A stretch of 64,000 nucleotides of DNA from Hydra vulgaris (Eukaryota > Cnidaria > Hydrozoa > Anthoathecata > Hydridae): contig NC_088930.1 of assembly GCF_038396675.1 (NCBI RefSeq), forward strand, positions 39,177,501 to 39,241,500, in the 5' to 3' direction. The notes below the pieces were generated by a model, which did not search any database, had not been told where the DNA came from, and saw only the letters and a program-made list of their open reading frames with translations. Within the stretch, counting starts at the first letter, position 1, and each line of letters opens with the position of its first letter. Position numbers and translations under genes: made by a program. This document shows positions 1-28,100 of this stretch, piece by piece.

Positions 1-953
1 AAAGCCAAAAAATGCACAAGAGCTCAATTTAAAAATCAATATTAAAGGTTATGTTTTTATAAATATCACAAAATATTCTTTTAGAAAATTTTTTTGTCCT
101 ACTTTTTTATAACAAAAGGTTTTTTTGCTTGCTATTTTATTTGAGTTATTTTATTTAGAATTTAATTAGCTTTTTTTTTTCTACCGATAAAAATCAGAAT
201 TTATCATAAATAAACCAACTTGCTTATTAATATTTTAGTCTTTTATAAACTGTTGCAGTAAACCTTGAATTAACTTTTTGACAAGCTTTTTGAGCATATT
301 TAGTTAACCATTCAAATGAATCCTTTTCTTATATCAAATTACTAAAAACAAGTTATTGTTAAATCTTACTCTAAATTATTTTTAAAAATTTTTAACTTGG
401 TTTTTTAAAATAAAAACTATTTTATTTTGCTTGTTTTTGTAAACATAAATAAGAAAAAGTTTTTTATAGTAACAATCAATATATGGCAGTTATTTTAGCT
501 ATTATTTACATTTAAAAAAACGTTAGTAAATACGAGAGCCAAGGGTTTTAAGAAAAGCAAACCAAGGAGGGTCAATAAAAATTTTAAGAAGAGATTGTTG
601 ATCAAAAAGTTAATTTCAACTTCAGTCTCTAGTTAAAAATAATTCTTTAAACAAAAAATTGCAAGTAACATCTTGTTTGCTTTAATATTACCTGTGACAG
701 ATTTAAAATATAGTTTAAATGGTTTCTCTTTGAAGAAATAGATTTTTAGATTTAAGAGTGCTCAAAATTTATCACTTTTTTTAAAATACTAAATGAAGTA
801 ATATAATTATAATGATAATCAAAAATTGAAAAGTATGAATAAATATTTATTTAAAAATGAATTTTTATTAAAATATAAAATATATATTTATTTTTAACAT
901 TAACTTGTTTTTAAGATTTTGCTATTTTATGCTCAATAAATTGTGAACTTTAG
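1..953. other. No gene seen; probable IGF2BP intron
   Basis: AT-rich sequence without a convincing exon or repeat. It ends in the acceptor TTTAG at 949-953, so it is probably the 3' part of the intron that precedes the first visible IGF2BP exon. Earlier exons, which should carry the RRM domains, must lie to the left of the window or are too short to recognise. Confidence 0.5.
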
Positions 954-17036
<16,083 letters not shown>

Positions 17037-17162
17037 ATTGTCATAAAATGTAGGTGCTAACGTATTATGATTTCCCTGATGTTTTTTTTAATACAGAAGA
17101 CCTGCAAGTGTGGGAAAATATAAGTTTTACTTAAATGAACACTAATCTTTTCGACTTGTGTT

Positions 17163-17168
17163 AATAAA
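17163..17168 (+). promoter_or_regulatory. Candidate polyadenylation signal of the IGF2BP gene
   Basis: AATAAA lies 127 bases after the proposed stop codon. Such hexamers are frequent in this AT-rich sequence, so support is weak. Confidence 0.3.
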
Positions 17169-17305
17169 AGTGCTAGATAGTTGAGTGATTATTTTCTCAA
17201 GAAACGTTTACCAACACACATGTGATAGCATTTAAGTACAATAAGACGGCGGTCCGCTGTTTCAACTTTAAAAATATTAACGTGATTCCTAGTAAGTCAA
17301 TAAGT

Positions 17306-17490
17306 GGTAACACACGTAACGAAAACGCCAATTTTTTAATGCTGCACAACAAGCACATTGTTTTTAATATCATGACTTAATATTATAAACAAGTTTAACT
17401 AGATGCTTCATTTATACTTGATAACATGTGGCTTTGATTTTAATTGCCTTTTAAATTTATGATAATATAATTGGGTAACCCACGTAACGA
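17306..17490 (+). repeat. 17-bp motif, two copies left of a transposase
   Basis: GGTAACACACGTAACGA at 17306-17322 and GGTAACCCACGTAACGA at 17474-17490. Further copies lie on the other side of the transposase remnant in the same orientation. This looks like a subterminal binding-site array of the transposon. Confidence 0.6.
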
Positions 17491-17753
17491 CAATTACTAC
17501 CACGTATCTATGAATTGGATATCTATAAATAGTATGTACAAATACTATGAATCTATTTATAGAATTCCTTAAATTGGCGCATTTTAACGCAGCTTCACAT
17601 GATTTGCAACTTTTCTAAGCATTTGAATTAAACGAGCATGTAGGCAATGTAAAGACATTCCTTAATTACACGTGCATTTATTTACTTATTAGTTGCATTT
17701 TCAAATATTTTAACTGACGTTGGTTCACAGATTTACAATCATTCAACTTACAG

Positions 17754-20008
17754 TTGGAAGCGCAAGTCTCAACGCAGTTCAGTTTCTTATTTTGTCTTGT
17801 TAATTTGTTTTCTTTTTTAATTTTGATGGAAGCAGTGAAACTATTGACCTTGACTTCTGCAGAAAGAATTAAAAAGTTTAAAAAGAAAAAGGAAGATCCA
17901 CAAATTCAAGTTCGCGAAAATAAGAGTTGCACAAGTTCATGCTGCGAAATTTGCTAAAATGACAAAGAAACAGTTAACTGAACATTGGCGTAAAGTAGCT
18001 GCAAGGGTGGCGATATGTAAAGCTAAGAAAAAGGAAACTATGAAATCTACTGTAACATCAACTAGAGAACTTTAGGGTGAGTCAAACACGACAATTACGT
18101 CATCTTCATTTTGTTGTCCGCAAACGCTTGGGAAAGCTGTAAAACGTTGTTTCAAAGCTTTACCGCTGCCTCCCAATAAAAGATTTGCAGTACTTAACAA
18201 GGTTGCTGAAAATCTCGGCCTTAAAATTGATGCCGCATGTTTGTTTAAAAACGCAATGTGGAAGGTTTGGAGACGATATTGAAAAACTAGTAAAAGACTT
18301 TTACTTTGAACCAGACATTGTTTACACTATGGCAGGCATGTCAAATACAATGGCTGTTTGGAAAAATGGAAGAAATGAAACTTTGAGGAAGTATTACTTG
18401 ACTATGTTCCTCCGTGAGGCATATACGTTATTTCTTGAGAATAATGAAACAATTAAAGTTTGTTTTTCCAAATTTTGTGCTCTCCGTCCACCTAATGCAC
18501 TGCTTTTAAAAAATACATCAGCTGATCAGTGTAAATGTGTGATGCATGAAAATTTAATACTACGTTTGAGCGGATTGGGCATTTTGTATAAAAACAATTA
18601 GTGAGATGATATTTTGTGTTCTTCTAGTGCATTAGATATATCCAAGTCCTGTTGGAAAAACGAGTGTAAATTATGTAAAAACGGCTTTAATGTTAAATCT
18701 AACAAGAACGTAGAAGACATAGCAATTTGGTACGAATGGATTAATGAGTACGTCAAACGTGACGACATTGCTGAACCCAAGATGCGACTGCGCAAGATTC
18801 AGCAGCAGGGTACTGTTGGAGAACTTATTGGTGTCATTCAGGAGGGTTTTGAAAAGGTTGTAAAGCATGTGCGGGTGAAAAGAATCCAAGCTAAAGAATT
18901 TTCTGACAAAACAAAATGTACCTCCAGAATCCTGCAAATAGATTTTGCAATGTCATATTCATGCGAATATCAATCTGAAATCCAGTCAGCTATGTGGAGC
19001 AAATCTAGCGTTACTCTTTTTACAGCAGCTACGTTTGCAAGGGGTACACAACAAAGTTTTATTATTTGCTCCGATACTCTTAAGAAAAACAAGGATACTC
19101 TTTTTGCATTTCTTTTCAAAGTATATGATTACATTATGAAATTGCCTGATTCAAATTATTACGACAAAGAAATCATTTGGTCGGATGAACCATCGTCTGA
19201 ATTTAAAAATAAATACATGTTGCATTTGTTGCAACTTCTGGTCTGTCGATATTACAAAAAATTTCAGTGGAAGTATTTCGCCACTTCCCATGAAAAGGGA
19301 GTAATTGACGCAATTGGTGGGAAAGCAAAGTATCTCATACGTCAAAAAATTATGTCAAAAGGAGCTAACACCATTGTTCAATCATCTAAAGATTTTGCTA
19401 AATTGGGAACCATGTTAATGCCTAAAACAATAATTTTTCATGTTCAGCAAGAAGAGATTGATAAGCTAACCAGCGAATTCAACCCATGGAGTAATGTAAA
19501 AGATGTTGAAGGCATAAAAACAATTCATTGTGTCACAGCAAATCAACGCGGCGAAATCATGCTGCGGGAAACAGCTTTGAACGAAATAAAGTGCACCATT
19601 TTATTTTCAGATTACTTACGTTAAATAGATGAAAATGGTGACAGTTCAATTTTGACACTTTCCGTGGGTGATTGGTGTTTCGTTAATTACAACGCATCAA
19701 AATTTCCTGGACAAGTAAAAGAAGTTATGTCAAATCAAGTTTTAGTATCCACAGTTGAAAAACATTTGTTTGGGAATTCATGGGTTTGGCCAACTAAACC
19801 TGATGTGATGCTTTACGATAAAAGTCAAGTTCTTAGAAAAATTGATCCACCCGCACCTTGCTGGTTCAAAAACCCGAACATATATGGTGTTTCACTCCAC
19901 AGACATTTAAATTTTTATTACCATGAACGTCTAAACTCTTTAACTACTCATTTTTCGCATGCTTGCATTTGTAATCACTACGCTTTTGCTATTATAGTTG
20001 TGAAATGA
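17754..20008 (+). pseudogene. Decayed DNA-transposase-like gene, WSDEPSSEFKNKY family
   Basis: The reading is broken across several frames. The N-terminus (about 17827-17960) is a basic SAERIKKFKKKKEDP segment typical of this kind of element. The LGKAVKRCFKALPLPPNKR segment (18130-18180) is in another frame. A long part follows at 18270-18600, then 18620-19624. The core has IIWSDEPSSEFKNKY and, about 40 residues later, FATSHEKGVIDAIGG, which match the acidic and H/G-rich blocks of a transposase-like family common in Hydra and insects. A C-terminal piece (19652-20008, VGDWCFVNYN) follows after an in-frame stop. The superfamily name is not certain. Confidence 0.65.
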
Positions 20009-20034
20009 TTGCTTTTACCAATTGCTTAGGGCGC

Positions 20035-20068
20035 GGTAACGTAACGAGACTGGTAACACACGTAACGA
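20035..20068 (+). repeat. 17-bp motif, copies right of the transposase
   Basis: GGTAACGTAACGA at 20035-20047 (shortened) and GGTAACACACGTAACGA at 20052-20068. The full copy is identical to the one at 17306 and has the same orientation. Confidence 0.6.
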
Positions 20069-20208
20069 TGACAAATTGTTAATTTAATCCGCTATTAAAA
20101 TCTTTTCCCCAAATCCACTTATGGTTTTGTTAAGCAGCATCTTTAATAACAAGTTGCACATTTCGGTTTTTCAATATGCAACCAATAAGCCTTGTCAAAA
20201 TTTACCAT

Positions 20209-20346
20209 GAAGAATATTCGATTGTCTAAATGAAGAATATTCGATTGTCTAAATGAGGAATATTCGATTGTCTAAATGAGGAATATTCGATTGTCTAAAT
20301 GAGGAATATTCGATTGTCTAAATGAGGAATATTCGATTGTCTAAAT
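20209..20346 (+). repeat. 23-bp tandem repeat, six units
   Basis: Six units of GAGGAATATTCGATTGTCTA plus AAT, starting at 20209 and then every 23 bp. The first two units carry GAAG instead of GAGG. No coding sense is seen. Confidence 0.95.
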
Positions 20347-21060
20347 GTCTTCGCAATAGTTGAATATTTAATAAATATAGAATAATAGTTTTTTCTTTCT
20401 ATTTGGAAGAAACTCTAAAGACAATGTTAATACAAATTGCTCTCGTTTAATACAAATTAATAAATATGGAAAGGAAAAAATTTATGTAATCATTTGAAAT
20501 CGTTGCATACCAGTCCGAAATCGTCCGTTGCATTGGAGAGATTTTTTGAATGTATGGCTCGAACCGCGAAAACAAAGGTTTTCTGATTTAAGTATAATGA
20601 AGGAGAGCTTAACTCTAATATAAGTTAAAACTTTATCTTTCTCCTGACTTTTCTTTAACATATAGTTTTTAGACTTTATAAACTTTAAATGTAGAATAAT
20701 AGTTGAATAAAATAATTCCAGCACCAAGTTTTTACATAAAAATACCATTCAAAAACTTAAGATTTCATCGGTCTGGAAATTAAAGCTAGTTAGAGATACC
20801 ATAATAAACCGCATTATATTATTAAATTATATACAATAAAATCTTGATTTACATGTTGCGCCTTAAACAAGATTTTTGGTGTTTTACCTTTAAACAATGT
20901 AATCGTTTATCTTGCAGACCGAATATTTTTCGATTGTTTAAAGTAAATACTATTGACAGCATTTTCTTGAAAAGTATCTTAACTGCTATGGGTAGTATCA
21001 AGTAGTAATTTTTTGTCAAGTTTTTACGAGCTCAAAAAAATCTAACAGTCTGTTTTTTAG

Positions 21061-21197
21061 ATTTATTCTTATTTTTTCACAAATGAGCAATTTGTGTGCG
21101 TGTTGGATGCAAAGCTGTTGCAAGCGATTAAGCCAACTGCAGATTTTGAACTTACTTTTGAAGCCGGAGTTGCTAAAATATTGATGTTAGACTGCAG
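21061..21197 (+). CDS. Orphan exon candidate, function unknown
   Basis: Bounded by a strong acceptor (CTGTTTTTTAG) and a consensus donor (CAG|GTAAGT). It is open throughout in phase 0, encoding 45 residues including NEQFVCVLDAKLLQAIKP and FEAGVAKILMLDC, and it is more GC-rich than its surroundings. The product is not recognised, and no neighbouring exon in matching phase was found. It may be a leftover exon of a lost gene or transposon, or belong to a gene with very long introns. Confidence 0.35.
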
Positions 21198-22747
21198 GTA
21201 AGTTAACTTATACTATTCAACGAATGCTAATACTAGATGTTAGTATAGATTTAGAAGACTAACGGAGATAGTGATCTTACCAGTGGTTGTGCCAAAAGCG
21301 GCATAAATTTTGACTATTGATACGGTAATGCCTTAGGTTAAGATAATGGTTTTTCAAACTTATTAGCAATTTGCAGACTGTTCAATTTTTTTGAAAGAAA
21401 GTTGTGTTTTGAAATTCAGTGACTATTTGCTGCGTGTAAAAACTTTGTTGTAAGTGAAAATTTTTGCTTGTAAATAACAAAAAAACACTTTTGTGATTTT
21501 TTGAACCTAACCTTTGGATAAAACTGTAGAAGTGATTTTACCCAAACTTTTTTGATGTGGCAATAAATAGCGACAGGCTGCGGAATGTAAGACAAATGAG
21601 CTGATAGCAAATTAATAGAAAGTCAATAAAGTATTTTTGTCGCGTCTGTGACCAACCAAAAAAAAGAAAGCTAACAATAAAAGCATGTAAAACTTTTATA
21701 ATTATATAGATAATTTTATAATTTTTATAATTTTAATTTAATTACGGAAGAGAATCATTTTTTATAATTATAGTAGAAAATTATTTATCCTTTTACTTAA
21801 AGGAGAAATAATTATCTATCATAATTAGAAGAAATGATTCTCTCAAAATATATTTTATTCACTTTTATTTTTTTTCATACAATAATTAATGCTTCCGAGA
21901 AAACCAAGTTTTAAAATTTAATTTGTAAAGACTTTCTGCCAAAATGTCCGACTAAATTTTTTAATATTAAAAAAAAAACTTTTAAAAGTTGTATTATTAT
22001 TCAGATTAGATTTGTTGGACACATACCTCATTGATTGTTGAATATTTATTGATAACAAACTGAAAAAACATAAAATGCGGACAAACGGCCTCCTGGTTCT
22101 CGGCTGAAGAATTGCCACTTTACCAAGAAAAACCACATTTATAGCTCAGGATTTGTATGGCAAAGATAACAAATTACACCAACTTAAATCCAATCCAATA
22201 AAACCTGGATGTGATAATCTAAAAGTAAAACACCAACTACTAAAGCTAATTATCTAAAATCTCAATTAGTTGTTAAGCTGTTGAAGTCTTGCTCTTTAAA
22301 AAGTAAGTACTTTGTCAAATAATTTTTCAAAATCTATGTAAATAAGTGTGTATAAATCCGTTTTTAAAAGTATAGTTTAGAACGACCACTTCATATAAAT
22401 AACCGTGTTGTTTTTGGTGATCATACTGTTGTAAACAAAAACCATCAAAAAATTCATCAAAATATTTATTAATCAATCATTGAATCTACTTTAAAATGTT
22501 AATTTAAAAAATTAAATAATTTTTTCTGAAAAGTTTGCACAAGGTTATACATTATGTTTAATAATAAGTCCTTACATCTTAGCTTGGTTAACAAACCCTT
22601 TACAATAATCCTTTTAAATACTTGCGCAACTAAGTCTTTAAGAGGCTAACTCACCAATAATAAAATGTAAAACTAGTAACTAATATCTAATATTTCTTGC
22701 CAAAGTTATTGATACCTATTCTAATAACTTTATACGCTACAAACACC

Positions 22748-22780
22748 AACCTACTAGTTGCTAATTGCAACTAGTAGGTT
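22748..22780. repeat. Perfect hairpin, 14-bp stem
   Basis: AACCTACTAGTTGC, loop TAATT, then the exact complement. No function is evident. Confidence 0.8.
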
Positions 22781-23448
22781 CAATCTAGTATCATCAATAA
22801 GATATATAGTTATAAAAACTATTCAAGTTGCATTATTATTGTCAATCTGCTTGTAACGATGTTTATACTGTTTGTGCTCCGATGTTTGGCACCACAAGAT
22901 TCTAACCATCAATAACTACAAAACTAGTCATTTTTGAGTTGGTAGAACATAAAAGACTGCTTTTAGTTACAAAATTTGCCGTCTTAATGACCAACATCAT
23001 GAATTTCTAATTATCCACGCCATCACCAAAAAAAATATTTAAACTGGATTATAAATTAGTAATGTAATAAGGGTGGTGTATTTAAGGTCTCTGCTTTAAA
23101 TCCTACTATTCATATATATTCATTATGGCCTACTATAAGGATGACGCATTTAAGTTTTTTGCTCTAGATCCTATTCTTCATATATATTCATAATCTATAT
23201 CTATTTAATTAATTATTTACCTGAAAAAAAATCTTCAAAAACACAATAATCAATAACTCTATCTACATCATTTACAATTTAAGTGCAAAAAAATCATGAT
23301 TAATATAGAATGACGTACATAGAAATACAAAGAATGACGGCTAAACATTTTGGTTGCTAAATCTTAGCAGTTAGTACTATGCAATTGCTACATTGTTACC
23401 TTAACTTCTAAACATCAGATCTATTCCAATCCATGTTTGCAAATACAA

Positions 23449-23489
23449 CACAGTAAGTGTACATCATTCATTGATGTACACTTATTGTG
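23449..23489. repeat. Hairpin, 18-bp stem with one mismatch
   Basis: CACAGTAAGTGTACATCA pairs with 23472-23489 around the five-base loop TTCAT. Confidence 0.8.
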
Positions 23490-25159
23490 TATTTAGATTT
23501 ATTAGATGTGTTTACTGCAGAATTATTAACAATAGCCTCTACATTAAAATATATATTTTAATTAAACAAACATATTCATTTTGTAAATTTAAAAAGTACA
23601 TTTAAAAAAAATAATAAACTTTAATAGAGCAGTAAATAAATAATTAAGAATTACTGCATTTATAATTATTTAAGTTGTTCTATTTTTTTATTTTATTTTA
23701 ATAATAAGTTTAGTATTGAGTTGACTATTGATTTGCAATGTTAGTTGTCACCGACTCATCTGATTTGTTTTTTTATAGGATCTTATAGACTGATCATTTT
23801 TTTAGGTTTTGTTTTCAAATAACTGAAGATAAATTCAAAAAATGTTTTAACAGATAACTACACTCCACAATAATGTGCTATAATAATGGTGATCAATCAA
23901 CAAAATAATAATTCACAATAACAACTTCAACACTATTGGGAAAAGGTTAACTTTTACCACCAATAGTTTAATAATCAGTAGATCACTTCATCCTCAAAAA
24001 CATCCAATGACTTATAAAAAATTTGACTGCGAGCACGGTGTAAAACTGCGATCACGGTGTAAAGCCAAAAATCTACCAGAAGATCCAAAAACACCAAAAA
24101 GAAAAAGTATAAAACAGATTGAGCTATCAAAATCATCACTACATCACTCTTTTGGTCAGGCCTATATTTTTTTATACAAGAAAGTTTCTATACAGTTAAC
24201 TCAAGATCTGGTGTTATATGATCATCAAAGAAGTCTGATACGACATGATAATCAAAGAAGTCTGAAATGAAACTCCAAATTTTGCCATTAACGCCAAAAC
24301 CGTAAACATATGACCAGGATTTTCTTAGTTCTGTAATGGAAAATGCGTTAAAACGAACCCAAATTTTTTCTGCGCTCTAATAGAATCCATATATGAGACT
24401 CATATGCTTTAATTTAAAAAGTTTAATTCACTTGAAAGTTATAAGCAAAGTAAACCAGATAGTAACTTTGGAAAAACTCTGTATATAATGAAAATTATGT
24501 ATAATATTTTATACATAATTTTTTAATAAAAAAAATATGTTGTGAGTTTTAAAATAATTTTTTCATTCCTCCTACATACCATTTTCCACATCTCTTCTAT
24601 GCTTCTATTTAAGCTAAACACATTTAAACTCGATGGTCTTGATTATTTAATTTATACACTGAAACTAAAGTTAAAAGTAAAGTTACTAACATTTTTTTGT
24701 TTAAATCTTTTACAATACTGGTGATGTTAGTTCAATTCTATTTAGTTAATACTATTTCAGTTGAGATAATATTTGCTTAAAAAGGTGTTTTAAAAATTTT
24801 ATAGTATTCAAACCAGTGAGATGATATTACAAAAATAAAGTCAGCGAGACATTGATATAGATTATTAAACCTACCGACAGTTAAATATCAATAGAAAACT
24901 GTATCCATATTTTTATTTACAACTTTAAAAAAGTCAGACTTTTTATACCCAGTATAAAAGATAAATGTAAAAAAAATAAAACTAATGACAACAAAGAATG
25001 AAAATAATTTTTATAAAGCTGCATAGCATGAACAAGATCCGTGCTAAAATGTAAAAAAAATATAGATTTTCATGTTTGACTAAGCTGAACAAAGAAGTTT
25101 AACTAAAAAAATGTTATGAGTCTTATTCTTGTCTTTTAACTTAAACTGTTAAAAAAAAG

Positions 25160-28100
25160 ATGACTGTCATTTTTAAATTGGTACTTTTAAACTTTATTTA
25201 TGGAACATGCAGCGTGAATGTTTTAATTCTTGGTGGAAACGGATTTATTGGAAGTCATGTAGTTGAAAACTTTAAAAACCTTGACTACAATGTAACGCTC
25301 ATAAACCGAGGAAACGTTTATTTCGACACCAAAAAAAGAATGGAAATAAATGCCTTTAGGACATTTACGTGTGATAGAAACACTTTGCTTAAAAAAAGCT
25401 GTCACTCTTTATTGACGGACGATTTTTATGACTTTGTGCTTGATTTTAGTTCATACCAGAAACAACATATCGAACAAACGATTGATATTTTGAAAAGCAG
25501 AGTTGGTCTATACATTTTTTTAAGTACTGATGCAGTTTATGAGTTAAAGTCTAGTAAAAGTCACACATCAACACATGCTCCTCGTTATTTACGAGAAGAT
25601 GGTGTTAGGAGTGAGTTAGATTACCAAACAAAAAAAATGAGTAAATATGCATCTAATAAACTGGATTGTGAAAAAGCATTAGTAAAACAAAGACAACTTT
25701 CTGGTTTTCCGTACGTTATACTTCGCTTAGCAACTGTAATAGGTATAAACATGTTTTCAAATTTTGACTAGTAATTGTAGTTTTGTAGAGTGGTACATAA
25801 TGAGCTTTTAATGCAGTTGCAATCATTGTGGAGCAAAAAATCAAAATATTTTAAGTATTTGTTTACTTTTTATTTACTTATGATAAAACGCATGATCAAT
25901 TGCAAATATTTAAAATAGATTTTGTAGGTAAAAAAATTAATTGTTTGCTTCCACAGTAATTGCACACTGTGTTTAAAATAAAACATATTCTAATTAACAT
26001 CTACCTTAATGTTTATTTGCATCTAGCTACAACCAACATAATATGTCTTTAGAACCCTAACTCAGGTTTAATATATACTTTACAGCCTTTAAAATCGTGA
26101 TATTTGTCAAACTTTGTGAAACTTGACAAAATTGACTTGTTTCTACGCAATAGTCTAAAGGCTATTTGAAAATTTATTTTAATTTTTAGATTAAAAATTC
26201 TTAAACTTTAGAAGTAAAACTAATTTTTGACGTACTAAAATTTATTTCATTATATAGAACTTCGCTTTTAAATATTTTCATCAAATTATAATTTCACTTA
26301 CAATAATTTTCTTTTTGTGTGCTCCCTAAGTCTATATATATTAAACCTGAGTTAGGGTTCGCTAAGTAATATTTTAGTTAGATTCAATAGTTATCAGTTT
26401 CCATAGTTACGAGTTTCCATAGTTATCAGGAGGCGATGATATTAATAGCAACAACTGTATATTAAAATATATCAATGGATATTTTATTCAAGTTTTTAGA
26501 GCACCACAAAAGCTTTATTTCTATTGCTACTATGAGTTTGTATTGATATTTCTATTGCTATAATGAGTTTGTATTGATATTTCTATTGCTATAATGAGTT
26601 TGTATTGATATTTCTATTTCTTTGTTGAAGTTAATAACAAGATTTGATTTTATTGTTGCATTATTTATAACAAAAAATGCTTTTATATAACTTTTCCAAT
26701 TACACAAATGTTGCAGGCAAAAGTAGTACCATTTTTGATGGTTTGATATTATTTAGGTATTAAAAGATTCTTTCCATAGAAGTATAACTGATTAACACAC
26801 TTAAATGTACTTTGAAAAAGCTCTAATAACTGCACACGAAATGTTACTGAATAAAAGCTTAGAGATTCATTTATTGCCAAAAGCAGAACTTATACTCATT
26901 CTGAAATCATTTCTCGTTATTTTAAATTGGTTAGTGTTATTCTTTTGTTAGATCTTGTGAGTACTGAGTTAAGCAAAAGTTTTGATGCTATAATCTTTTA
27001 GACGTCGTAGAATCTCAAAATTAGTTAATTACTTATTAGATAAATAGTTTAGCCACATTTTTCAGCCAAATTAACTATCTAATAAGAAACTACCTCATAA
27101 TGGTAGCCATTTTAATAAAAGACCTTTATTATAATGGCTATCGTTATGAGCTTGTGAATAAATAGACAAGTTTTTCTCAAAATTGTTAGGAATAAAAAGG
27201 TTATCTCTATTGCTTCAGCACCTTATAACTCCAATTCTTGGTGATAGATGTGCTTTTCAATAAATATTTTCAAGTCCGTAGGATGTCTTTAGGACGTTCA
27301 ACGAACATTCTGTGCCCAATAGGTATGTATTTTTTAATTTTAAAGAATACTTTTATGTTTAAAATTATTTCAGCACATGTATTCAGAATTGGTTTTGCAC
27401 TCAAATTCTGCAGTAAATCTCACTTTGTATCAATCTCTTCCAGGGCCTTTTGGGACGGCCCTGTCTCTTCTATAAAGTTTTCCGTAGTAATTTAACAGTT
27501 GCATTAGTTAAAAATTGAAAGTAAAAACGAATTTCAATGAATTCAGAATAAATAATAAAAACTTGACTTATTTGCTCAAAAATATATATATATTTTTAAA
27601 CATCTTTACTCTATAGTTTTTCATTATTTTATTTATAATTGATGATGTTGTTATCTAAATTTAATTTATTTTAAATTCATTATTTTTTTTATATTGTACG
27701 TACTTGTGAGTACTTTATGGATGCCTCTTAATAAAAAGTTTAATTATAAACTTTATTAAATTACTTACTAAATAAACTTCGTTACGTTTGCTTAAGGTGA
27801 TACACTCCCATTCAAAAAATTTTCTTTAAAATAATCAAAACAAAATTAAAAATACCATCAGACAAGTTGAAACAATTGTACTAATATTTTTCTAAATACG
27901 AAATCTTGATTTCCCAATTTTTGCCTCATTTATTCCATAAAAATTACGCAAAAGTGGGTATAATTTAAAACAAGATATCTCCGTTTCTATAAATCAATTA
28001 GTTCTAAAATGTCCACATTATGTTCCTGAAAGATGCAAAGAGGTTATGAACCAGAATCATGCATTGAAGATGCATAGAACACTTTAAAAGTAATTTTTAA

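Larger units (their letters stand above)
20350..25159. other. Mostly empty AT-rich region between genes
   Basis: Apart from the orphan exon at 21061-21197 and small hairpins, nothing can be supported. A short C-H-G/C-rich phrase near 24022-24075 (CEHGVKLRSRCKA) looks like a worn Cys/His repeat of unknown origin. The stretches around 23070 and 23140 are diverged tandem copies of about 70 bp. Confidence 0.5.

Noticed and set aside
27238..27495. 85-residue frame in the SDR intron
   Set aside because: The exon joint 25742/28795 restores the SDR motif directly, and this frame matches nothing in the family and breaks phase.
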